Shown: positions 1 through 5,710 of the stretch, one piece after another
Layout of the letters: each line of letters opens with the position of its first letter
How positions within the stretch are numbered: position 1 is the stretch's first letter
Origin: Syntrophales bacterium
GTDB taxonomy: Bacteria; Desulfobacterota; Syntrophia; Syntrophales; UBA5619
Length of the DNA stretch: 5,710 bases
Direction: 5' to 3'
Assembly: GCA_028712015.1 (NCBI GenBank)
Contig: JAQTRB010000122.1
Coordinates: 1-5,710 of the forward strand
Position numbers and translations under genes: made by a program
The notes under the pieces: generated by a model
The model's database searches: none
The model's input: only the letters and a program-made list of their open reading frames with translations
Told to the model about the DNA's origin: nothing

Positions 1-1
1 G

Positions 2-526
2 ACCCCGTATGTCGAAGAGGACGAACCGGCTCCGCTGAGTGTTTATGGCGCCTCCAAGTTGGAGGGGGAGCGTTTTCTCCAGGCCTTTTCCGACCGCTGG
101 CTTCTGATCCGGACCGCCCGGCTCTATGGAAAAAACGGCGGGAATTTCGTGAAGACGATTCTGGAAAAGGCCGCCTTGGTGAAGGTCCTGGAGGTCGCGG
201 ACGATCAAATCGGCGCCCCCACCTATTCCCGGGATTTGGCCGCCGCCGTGCAGTTGCTCGTCGAGGGAGGGCATGAGGGTCTTTTTCATCTGACCAATCG
301 CGGAAGCTGCAGTTGGTATGAATTTGCATGCAGAATATTGCAGTATTCGGGAAAGAGCGATGTCGCCGTCCGTCCGATTCCGTCCGCGGGACAAGACCGA
401 CCGGCGGTCGGACCCGCCCGGACTGTCCTGAGCTGCCGCAAGTTTTTCGAGAAGACCGGGAAAACCATGAGGTTCTGGCAAATCGCCCTCCAGGAATATC
501 TGGAGAGGGCGGGCGGCCGCGGATAG
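2..526 (+). CDS. rfbD: dTDP-4-dehydrorhamnose reductase, C-terminal part (5' end outside window)
   Basis: This is the last 174 codons of an RfbD/RmlD-type reductase of the extended short-chain dehydrogenase fold. The family uses NAD(P)H to reduce dTDP-4-dehydro-L-rhamnose to dTDP-L-rhamnose, the last step in making the activated sugar for O-antigen or other surface polysaccharide; it acts in the cytoplasm. The reading frame is open from the window edge. It shows the catalytic YxxxK motif as VYGASK (Tyr codon 44-46, Lys codon 56-58), then IRTARLYG, GGNFVKTIL, DDQIGAPTYSRDLA, GLFHLTNRGSCSWYEFA and a C-terminal DRPAVGPARTVLS block, all characteristic of RfbD in that order. The family is usually about 280-300 residues, so roughly 110-120 residues, including the N-terminal nucleotide-binding Rossmann segment, lie upstream. 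A TTG at 59 is internal and not the start. The TAG stop is 21 bases before mutL and in the same frame. RfbD is favoured over other sugar epimerases/reductases because of the DDQIGAPT and CSWYEFA blocks. Confidence 0.87.
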   Translation, partial: TPYVEEDEPAPLSVYGASKLEGERFLQAFSDRWLLIRTARLYGKNGGNFVKTILEKAALVKVLEVADDQIGAPTYSRDLAAAVQLLVEGGHEGLFHLTNRGSCSWYEFACRILQYSGKSDVAVRPIPSAGQDRPAVGPARTVLSCRKFFEKTGKTMRFWQIALQEYLERAGGRG

Positions 527-536
527 GACGTCGGGA

Positions 537-543
537 AGGAGAG
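537..543 (+). promoter_or_regulatory. Ribosome-binding site of mutL
   Basis: AGGAGAG lies six bases (counted from the AGGAG core at 537-541) before the TTG at 548. It decides the start. The codons between the in-frame TAG of the upstream gene (524-526) and 548 contain no ATG, GTG or other TTG, so TTG 548 is the first usable start and is correctly placed for this site. Confidence 0.75.
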
Positions 544-547
544 AGCA

Positions 548-2344
548 TTGTCGGGGAAAATTATCGTTCTGCCGGAGACGCTGACCCATCGGATCGCGGC
601 GGGCGAGGTGGTCGAAAGGCCGGCGTCCATCGTCAAGGAGTTGGTGGAAAACGCGTTGGATGCCGGTTCCACGGAGATCTCCGTGGAGCTGGAGAAGGGC
701 GGTTGTCAGTCCATTCGCGTGACCGACAATGGGGAAGGAATCGGACCGGAGGATCTCCCGCTCGTCTTTGCCCGTCACGCCACCAGCAAGATTGCCGCGT
801 TCGAGGATCTTTACCGGGTCCGGTCCTTCGGCTTTCGGGGGGAAGCCCTGCCCAGCATCGCTTCGATTTCCCGGGTGGAGATGGTGACCCGCCGGGCGGA
901 GTCGCCCGTCGGCGCCCGACTGATCATTGAGGGAGGGGCAATTCTGGAGCAGACCGATGCCGGCTGCCCGGTCGGCACGTCCGTCCGGGTCAGCCGCATC
1001 TTTGAACCGGTCCCCGTGCGCCGGAAGTTTCTCAAAAACGAAATGACCGAACAGGGGTATTGTCTCGACTGGATCACCCGCCTGGCGCTTGTCCAGCCGG
1101 GAATCCGTCTGTGGGTTTCCGCGGGGGACCGCATGCTGATGAATGTCCCGGCCGCCAAGGATCTTGCCGAGCGGATTGCCCTCACCCTGGGTCGGGATTT
1201 TCAGGGCCGGCTCGTCCCGGCGACGGGGGAGAGAAACGGCGCGACGCTTGAGGGACTCGTTTCCCGGCCGGAATTCACGCGTTCCAACGCCGCCCAGATG
1301 TACCTGTATGTCAATGGCCGCTACGTGAAGGATTATTTGCTGAACCACGCGATCATGACGGCTTTCCGCCGGGTCATCGAGCCGCGCCGCTATCCGGCCG
1401 TCGCGCTGTTGCTGGATGTGCCGCCGGGGGACGTGGATGTGAACGTTCATCCTACGAAAATGGAGGTCCGCTTCCGGAATCCGCGGGAGATCTACGGCCT
1501 CATCGTTGAGAGCCTGTGCGCGACCATCGGCGCCGGATCTTCAGCGGCAAAACGGCCGACCGGATCGCCCGGTATGGAACGGACCGCCTATGCGGCACGC
1601 GTCGAAGAGGCCTTGAAGCGGTACCGGGTGTCTTCAGGACCGGAAAAACTCTTCTTCGGTCGTTCGACGCCGTCCCTGCCGAGAACCGAGGTGATTCCGA
1701 CGCGACCAGGGGTCCTTGAGTCTCCACCCGCCCGGGAACAGCCGGAAAGGCAGGTACGCTTTGCCGATCTCGGATATCTCGGTCAGGTGGCGGGGACCTA
1801 CCTCGTCTTTGCCGGGGAGGAGGGGGTGGTGCTCGTCGACCAGCATGCGGCCCACGAACGGATCATTTTTGAGAATCTGAAAAAACGGACCGAAGGGACG
1901 GGCGGGAATACGGTCGGCCAGCGTCTGTTGATTCCCGAAGTGGTCAGTCTGCCGCCCCGCGACCTCTCCTTCCTGACCGAATCCATCCCGATTCTCGAGG
2001 AGGCGGGGATGGAGGTCGAGGCTTTCGGCGGGGATTCCGTCGTCGTCAAGGCCGTTCCGGCCTTTCTCCCCGATACGGAGACACGGACGCTGATCGGCGA
2101 CCTGCTGGCCGAATGTCTGGAGGGGGATCGCAGGCTCCCGCTGACGGAGAGGCGGGAGAGAATCTTCACGGCCCTCGCCTGCCGGGCGGCCGTGAAGGCA
2201 AACCGAAGTCTCAGCGTTCCGGAGGTCGAGCGCCTCTGCCGCGATCTCGATGCGCTTCCCCACGCCGCAACCTGCCCGCACGGGAGACCCCTGAAGGTTG
2301 TCATCTCCGTCGGCGAGCTGGAAAAACTGTTCAAGAGGAGATAG
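548..2344 (+). CDS. mutL: DNA mismatch repair protein MutL, endonuclease-type
   Basis: This complete 598-residue MutL couples mismatch recognition by MutS to strand removal. The N-terminal GHKL ATPase carries ELVENALDAG (probable catalytic Glu31, Mg-binding Asn35), DNGEGI (60-65), HATSKI (77-82) and GFRGEAL (95-101), followed by the transducer domain with VNGRYVKD and DVNVHPTKMEVRF. A poorly conserved linker spans about 331-402, and the C-terminal dimerisation domain follows. That domain holds the metal-dependent nicking motif DQHA(x)2E(x)4E at 431-442, plus ACRAAVK from 544 and CPHGRP at 576-581, which complete the metal site in endonuclease MutL proteins. QRLLIP at 458-463 matches the beta-clamp-binding motif known in MutL. 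The protein should therefore nick the strand itself, as in MutH-less bacteria; this is family knowledge applied to visible motifs. The length is close to the 615-627 of well-known MutL proteins. It starts at TTG, which may limit translation. miaA follows after six bases. Confidence 0.97.
   Translation: MSGKIIVLPETLTHRIAAGEVVERPASIVKELVENALDAGSTEISVELEKGGCQSIRVTDNGEGIGPEDLPLVFARHATSKIAAFEDLYRVRSFGFRGEALPSIASISRVEMVTRRAESPVGARLIIEGGAILEQTDAGCPVGTSVRVSRIFEPVPVRRKFLKNEMTEQGYCLDWITRLALVQPGIRLWVSAGDRMLMNVPAAKDLAERIALTLGRDFQGRLVPATGERNGATLEGLVSRPEFTRSNAAQMYLYVNGRYVKDYLLNHAIMTAFRRVIEPRRYPAVALLLDVPPGDVDVNVHPTKMEVRFRNPREIYGLIVESLCATIGAGSSAAKRPTGSPGMERTAYAARVEEALKRYRVSSGPEKLFFGRSTPSLPRTEVIPTRPGVLESPPAREQPERQVRFADLGYLGQVAGTYLVFAGEEGVVLVDQHAAHERIIFENLKKRTEGTGGNTVGQRLLIPEVVSLPPRDLSFLTESIPILEEAGMEVEAFGGDSVVVKAVPAFLPDTETRTLIGDLLAECLEGDRRLPLTERRERIFTALACRAAVKANRSLSVPEVERLCRDLDALPHAATCPHGRPLKVVISVGELEKLFKRR
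2336..2341 (+). promoter_or_regulatory. Ribosome-binding site of miaA, inside the end of mutL
   Basis: AGGAGA lies within the last two Arg codons of mutL, nine bases before ATG 2351. A second GGAG at 2347-2350 touches the start codon and is too close to act. The overlap with mutL coding sequence favours translational coupling, with ribosomes terminating on mutL re-initiating on miaA. Confidence 0.65.
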
Positions 2345-2350
2345 CCGGAG

Positions 2351-3289
2351 ATGGCGGATTCGGATATCCCCAAACCCAGGGTGATCTGCATTCTCGGACC
2401 GACCGCCGTCGGAAAAACGGCGATGGCTTTGGAGCTGGCCGGCCGGTACGGCGGCGAGATCGTCGGCGCCGATTCCATGCAGGTCTACCGGCGGATGGAT
2501 ATCGGCACGGCGAAGCCGACGCCGGAAGAGCGGCGGCGCATTCCCCATCACCTGCTCGATGTGGTCGATCCGGATGCACCTTTCGATGTTTCGCGCTATA
2601 TCGGTTTGGCCCGGGACGTGGTCGCATCGTTGCACCGCGAGGGGAAGCCGGTTTTTGTCGTCGGGGGGACCGGTCTCTATGTCCGGGCCCTTTTGGGGGG
2701 GTTGATCGACGGACCGGGGGCGGACGATGCGCTGCGGCGGGAGCTGAAACAGGAAATGACGAGCCGAGGGACGGCCCATCTTTACGAGAAGCTGAAGGCA
2801 AGGGATCCCCGCGCCGCCGTCCGGATCGACCCCCGTGACGGCATCCGGATCATCCGCGCGCTGGAGGTGATCGAGCATACGGGAAAATCGATCGTGGAAT
2901 TTCAGGAGGGGCACCGCTTCCGGGAGGCGCCGTACGAAGCCCTGCGGATCGGTCTCCGATTGGATCGGGACCGCCTGAACGACCGGATCGACCGGAGGAC
3001 GGAACGGATGATCGCGGATGGATTTGCCGAAGAGGTCCGGGGGCTTGTCGCTATGGGATACGGAGAGTCGCTCAAATCGATGCAATCTTTAGGCTACCGG
3101 CACATGACGGACCATCTTGCCGGACGGCAGAGTCTGGAGCGGACGATGGATTGGATTCAAAGGGATACCCGCCGCTACGCGAAACGTCAGATGACCTGGT
3201 TTGCCGCGGACCGGGAGATCGGCTGGCTCGACCCGGGGGATGTCGAGGAGGCGTCGCGGCGGATCGAGGTTTTTCTGGGACGGCCCTGA
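2351..3289 (+). CDS. miaA: tRNA dimethylallyltransferase MiaA
   Basis: This complete 312-residue enzyme transfers the dimethylallyl group of DMAPP to N6 of adenosine 37 in tRNAs that read codons starting with U, giving i6A. MiaB and others usually modify the product further, and it stabilises codon-anticodon pairing. Visible motifs are the P-loop GPTAVGKT (16-23), ADSMQVYRRMDIGTAKP (40-56) with the Asp41 that the family uses as general base, PHHLLDV (65-71), VVGGTGLYVRALL (from 103), the central tRNA-gripping insertion and the C-terminal SLGYRHM and RRYAKRQMTWF blocks. Length matches the usual 300-316 residues and no key motif is missing. ATG 2351 sits six bases after the mutL stop and in the same frame. 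mutL-miaA is a common bacterial gene pair, but the hfq that follows it in enterobacteria is absent here, with valS next instead. Confidence 0.97.
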   Translation: MADSDIPKPRVICILGPTAVGKTAMALELAGRYGGEIVGADSMQVYRRMDIGTAKPTPEERRRIPHHLLDVVDPDAPFDVSRYIGLARDVVASLHREGKPVFVVGGTGLYVRALLGGLIDGPGADDALRRELKQEMTSRGTAHLYEKLKARDPRAAVRIDPRDGIRIIRALEVIEHTGKSIVEFQEGHRFREAPYEALRIGLRLDRDRLNDRIDRRTERMIADGFAEEVRGLVAMGYGESLKSMQSLGYRHMTDHLAGRQSLERTMDWIQRDTRRYAKRQMTWFAADREIGWLDPGDVEEASRRIEVFLGRP

Positions 3290-3304
3290 CGCGAGGGACG
3301 GTCA

Positions 3305-3328
3305 GCGTTCCCCCCGGTGGGAGAACGT
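3305..3328 (+). other. GC-rich hairpin in the miaA-valS spacer
   Basis: CGTTC (3306-3310) is complementary to GAACG (3323-3327), flanked by a possible G-U pair (3305/3328). Inside, after a C/A mismatch, CCC (3312-3314) can pair with GGG (3319-3321) around a CGGT loop. The structure starts 15 bases after the miaA stop. There is no T run directly after it; the T run at 3356-3362 is about 28 bases further on. It could stabilise the 3' end of the upstream transcript or be coincidence. Confidence 0.4.
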
Positions 3329-3340
3329 GAAGATCGGCCG

Positions 3341-3362
3341 AAGGAAGTTCCTTGATTTTTTT
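3341..3362 (+). terminator. Possible weak intrinsic terminator after miaA
   Basis: AAGGA (3341-3345) and TCCTT (3349-3353) form a five-pair stem with a three-base loop, and after GA there are seven consecutive T (3356-3362). The layout is that of an intrinsic terminator, but the stem is short and AT-rich, so termination would be partial at best. It is the only T run of this kind in the spacer and lies where the mutL-miaA transcript would be expected to end. Confidence 0.3.
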
Positions 3363-3380
3363 GTCGTCGTCTCGTAAGAA
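3352..3380 (+). promoter_or_regulatory. Candidate sigma70-like promoter for valS
   Basis: TTGATT (3352-3357) and TAAGAA (3375-3380) are separated by 17 bases, the optimal spacing. They match the consensus at four and three of six positions respectively. Transcription would start near 3387, leaving a leader of about 33 bases before valS. The boxes overlap the T run of the weak terminator. The match is modest and the location, the only AT-richer patch in the spacer, is most of the argument. Confidence 0.25.
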
Positions 3381-3408
3381 GGGTCGCGGCAATATCTCAC
3401 TTGCGACT

Positions 3409-3412
3409 GGAG
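3409..3412 (+). promoter_or_regulatory. Ribosome-binding site of valS
   Basis: GGAG lies seven bases before ATG 3420 and only three bases before another ATG at 3416 in a different frame. The spacing selects 3420. An in-frame TGA at 3417-3419 directly precedes it, so the valS reading frame cannot start further upstream. Confidence 0.7.
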
Positions 3413-3419
3413 AAGATGA

Positions 3420-5710
3420 ATGGGAAAAGGTGTGTTATCCAAGGCGTATGAACCCCGTGAAGCGGAGGAAAAATGGTACCGGCACTGGCTGGATCATGAC
3501 TATTTTCACGCGGCGGACAGCAGTTCCAAGAAACCGTTTTCCATCGTTATTCCTCCCCCGAACGTCACCGGGATGCTCCACATGGGCCATGCGCTCAACA
3601 ATGTCCTCCAAGACATCGTCGTGCGGTACAAGCGGATGCAGGGGTACAACGCCCTCTGGATGCCGGGGATGGACCACGCCGGAATCGCGACGCAGAATGT
3701 CGTCGAGCAGGAACTGGCGAAAGAGGGCCTGACGAGGCACGACCTCGGCCGGGAGAAGTTCATCGAACGGGTCTGGGAGTGGAAGGCCAAGTACGGCGGG
3801 GTGATCATCCACCAGTTGAAACGGCTGGGCTGCTCCTGCGATTGGGCGCGGGAGCGCTTTACAATGGACGAGGGGCTCTCCCGAGCCGTCCGCGAGGTCT
3901 TTGTCCGCCTCTACAACGACGGTCTCATCTACCAGGGGGATTACATCGTCAACTGGTGTCCGCGCTGCCGGACCGCCATTTCCGATCTCGAGGTCGAGTA
4001 TCATCAGGAGGCGGGGCATCTCTGGAACATCCGTTACCCGTTCGCCGAAGGCCAGGGGGAGATTGTCGTGGCCACGACGCGGCCGGAGACGATGCTCGGG
4101 GATACGGCCGTCGCCGTACATCCCGACGACGATCGATACCGTCATCTGGTGGGGAAAGAGGTGATCCTTCCCCTCGTCAACCGCAGGATTCCCGTCATTG
4201 CCGATGACTACGTCACGATGGAATTCGGTTCCGGCGCGGTCAAGATCACACCGGCCTCGGACCCGAATGACTTCGCGATGGCGGGACGCCACAATCTGCC
4301 GATCATCAAGATCATGGACGACAACGCGGTGATCAACCGAAACGGCGGCGTCTACGAGGGTCAGGACCGCTACGAGTGCCGAAAGAACGTTGTCCGCGAC
4401 CTGGAGGCGGGGGGATTTCTGGTCGGAACGGAATCCTACACGCACAACATCGGCCAGTGCTACCGCTGTAAAACCGACATCGAACCCGCGGTGTCCCGGC
4501 AGTGGTTCGTCCGGATCGCGCCCTTGGCCAAGGAGGCGATCGGCGCGGTGGTGACGGGAAGAACCCGCATCGTTCCGCCCTCCTGGGAGGCCACCTATTT
4601 CGAGTGGATGAACAACATCCGCGACTGGTGCATCTCCAGGCAGATCTGGTGGGGCCACCGGATTCCCGTCTGGACCTGCGAGGGGTGCGGCAAGGTGATC
4701 GTCGCCACGCAGGATCCCGACCGCTGTCCCGTCTGTGGCGGAACGAAGCTGCGTCAGGAGGAGGACGTCCTGGACACCTGGTTCAGCTCGGCGTTGTGGC
4801 CTTTTTCGACATTGGGGTGGCCCGAGAACACGACGGCGCTGAAAACGTTCTATCCGACGTCGCTGCTGGTGACCGGTTTTGACATCCTCTTCTTCTGGGT
4901 TGCCCGGATGATGATGATGGGGCTTTATGTGCGCAGGGACGTTCCTTTCCGGGACGTCTACCTGCACGCCCTCGTCCGAGACGAGAACGGCGAGAAGATG
5001 AGCAAGTCGAAGGGGAACAGCATCGATCCCCTCGAGATGATGGATAAGTTCGGAACGGATGCCTTCCGGTTTACGTTGGCCGCCTTTACCGCCCAGGGGA
5101 GAGATGTACGGATGTCGGAGGAACGGATCGAAGGGTACAAGTTTTTCGTCAACAAGGTCTGGAACGCGACACGCTTCTCGATGATGAACCTGGAGGATTA
5201 CGATTCCGCGCTTCCCGTTTGTCCGGAAGATGGATCGATTGCCGATCGCTGGATCCGGACAAGGATGAACCGAACCGTTGCCGAAGTGATTCGAGGATTG
5301 GATGAATACCGCTTCAACGACGCGGCGGCGGCCGTATATCAGTTTGTCTGGCACGAATTCTGTGACTGGTACTTGGAACTGATCAAGCCGGTCCTCTATG
5401 GAGGGGAAAATCCGGCGGGGAGACGCGCCGCTCAGCAGACGCTGCTGACCGTCCTGACCGGATCGCTCAAACTGCTCCACCCCTTCATGCCGTTCCTGAC
5501 CGAGGAGATCTGGCAGACCCTGGTTGCGGACGGGAGTTCCATCATGGTCGCTGAATTTCCCGCCGTGAACGACGCCGTCGCCGATCCCGAGGCGGAGCGG
5601 GAGATGTCGCAGATCATGGAGGTGATCACCCGCATCCGGAACATCCGCGGGGAGATGAACGTGGCGCCGTCGCTGAAGCTCAAGGTGACCCTGACGGCGC
5701 CGTCCGATGC
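3420..5710 (+). CDS. valS: Valine--tRNA ligase, N-terminal 763 codons (3' end outside window)
   Basis: This class Ia aminoacyl-tRNA synthetase attaches valine to tRNA-Val and hydrolyses mischarged threonine. The protein begins MGKGVLSKAYEPREAEEKWY. The catalytic fold carries PPPNVTGMLHMGH (45-57, HIGH signature) and KMSKS (526-530), with DWCISRQIWWGHRIPVW at 402-418 and the TGFDILFFWVARMMMMGL block before KMSKS. The CP1 editing domain, roughly 190-345, has ATTRPETMLGDTA (218-230) and GSGAVKITPASDPNDF, whose Asp284 is the likely editing residue. Cys pairs at 180/183, 347/350, 420/423 and 436/439 look like two zinc knuckles, as known in ValRS. The anticodon-binding helical domain starts near 578 (NKVWNATRF). 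Family members are about 880-950 residues, so the final 115-190, including the C-terminal coiled coil, lie beyond the window. No frameshift was seen. GTG 3432 is a less likely start. The editing domain and HMGH point to ValRS rather than IleRS or LeuRS. Confidence 0.97.
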   Translation, partial: MGKGVLSKAYEPREAEEKWYRHWLDHDYFHAADSSSKKPFSIVIPPPNVTGMLHMGHALNNVLQDIVVRYKRMQGYNALWMPGMDHAGIATQNVVEQELAKEGLTRHDLGREKFIERVWEWKAKYGGVIIHQLKRLGCSCDWARERFTMDEGLSRAVREVFVRLYNDGLIYQGDYIVNWCPRCRTAISDLEVEYHQEAGHLWNIRYPFAEGQGEIVVATTRPETMLGDTAVAVHPDDDRYRHLVGKEVILPLVNRRIPVIADDYVTMEFGSGAVKITPASDPNDFAMAGRHNLPIIKIMDDNAVINRNGGVYEGQDRYECRKNVVRDLEAGGFLVGTESYTHNIGQCYRCKTDIEPAVSRQWFVRIAPLAKEAIGAVVTGRTRIVPPSWEATYFEWMNNIRDWCISRQIWWGHRIPVWTCEGCGKVIVATQDPDRCPVCGGTKLRQEEDVLDTWFSSALWPFSTLGWPENTTALKTFYPTSLLVTGFDILFFWVARMMMMGLYVRRDVPFRDVYLHALVRDENGEKMSKSKGNSIDPLEMMDKFGTDAFRFTLAAFTAQGRDVRMSEERIEGYKFFVNKVWNATRFSMMNLEDYDSALPVCPEDGSIADRWIRTRMNRTVAEVIRGLDEYRFNDAAAAVYQFVWHEFCDWYLELIKPVLYGGENPAGRRAAQQTLLTVLTGSLKLLHPFMPFLTEEIWQTLVADGSSIMVAEFPAVNDAVADPEAEREMSQIMEVITRIRNIRGEMNVAPSLKLKVTLTAPSD

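Noticed and set aside
286..672. Minus-strand frame across the rfbD-mutL junction
   Set aside because: It lies antisense to conserved RfbD and MutL coding sequence and shows no ribosome-binding site or recognisable product.
1551..1750. Low-conservation stretch in mutL, considered as an insertion or frameshift
   Set aside because: It corresponds to the flexible linker between the ATPase and C-terminal domains, which varies in all MutL proteins. The frame stays open and conserved blocks resume in the same frame.
1634..3085. 483-codon open frame on the minus strand opposite mutL and miaA
   Set aside because: mutL and miaA happen to share a frame, so the codon-aligned antisense frame passes the junction. 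No family features, and both sense genes are unmistakable.
3305..3362. Possible T-box riboswitch before valS, because GGTGGGAGAACG loosely resembles the T-box sequence and a T run follows
   Set aside because: The conserved T-box sequence (AGGGTGGNACCGCG) is matched only in part, the 130-base spacer is too short for a stem I specifier structure, and the terminator stem is only five pairs.
3352..3732. 126-codon + strand open frame covering the valS spacer and start
   Set aside because: It overlaps the conserved N-terminus of ValRS in another frame, and its translation is low-complexity Arg/Ser/Thr typical of a shadow frame.
4908..4921. Short ATG repeat (four Met codons in a row) considered as a repeat element
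   Set aside because: It encodes the ARMMMMGL segment, a normal Met-rich block of ValRS near the KMSKS loop.
3435..5480. 681-codon open frame on the minus strand opposite valS
   Set aside because: It is codon-aligned with valS and explained by absence of TTA/CTA/TCA codons in a GC-rich gene. Its translation is rich in Arg, Pro, Asp and His with no recognisable domain, while the + strand is clearly ValRS.

Overview
This is a compact, GC-rich bacterial segment coding almost entirely on the + strand. It holds four protein genes in one direction: the 3' end of an rfbD-type dTDP-4-dehydrorhamnose reductase gene (2-526), a complete mutL (548-2344), a complete miaA (2351-3289), and the first 763 codons of valS (3420 to the window edge). 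No RNA gene, mobile element, CRISPR array or long repeat was seen. The only stretch without a gene that is longer than a ribosome-binding site is the 130-base miaA-valS spacer (3290-3419).

Organism: high G+C at third codon positions, AGGAG-type ribosome-binding sites, a MutL with the endonuclease motif (so probably no MutH) and a zinc-knuckle bacterial ValRS suggest a GC-rich Gram-negative lineage. The overall flavour recalls Deltaproteobacteria/Desulfobacterota such as Syntrophales or Geobacter relatives. This is inference from remembered protein families, not a database match.

Layout: rfbD, mutL and miaA are separated by only 21 and 6 bases and look like one transcription unit. All three lie in the same reading frame, and both internal stop codons are TAG. 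The spacer before valS contains a GC-rich hairpin, a weak hairpin followed by seven T, and a possible sigma70-like promoter, so valS may have its own expression signal while still receiving readthrough. valS begins at ATG 3420 behind a good ribosome-binding site.

Functions: RfbD makes dTDP-L-rhamnose for surface polysaccharide. MutL is the mismatch-repair matchmaker and endonuclease. MiaA prenylates A37 of tRNAs reading UNN codons. ValS charges and proofreads tRNA-Val. mutL-miaA is a well-known bacterial gene pair. The tRNA theme continues into valS, whereas the sugar gene is an unrelated neighbour. The window is essentially housekeeping, and no previously undescribed system can be supported from it. 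The most interesting points are the in-frame TAG junctions, the spacer structures and small residue-level variations.
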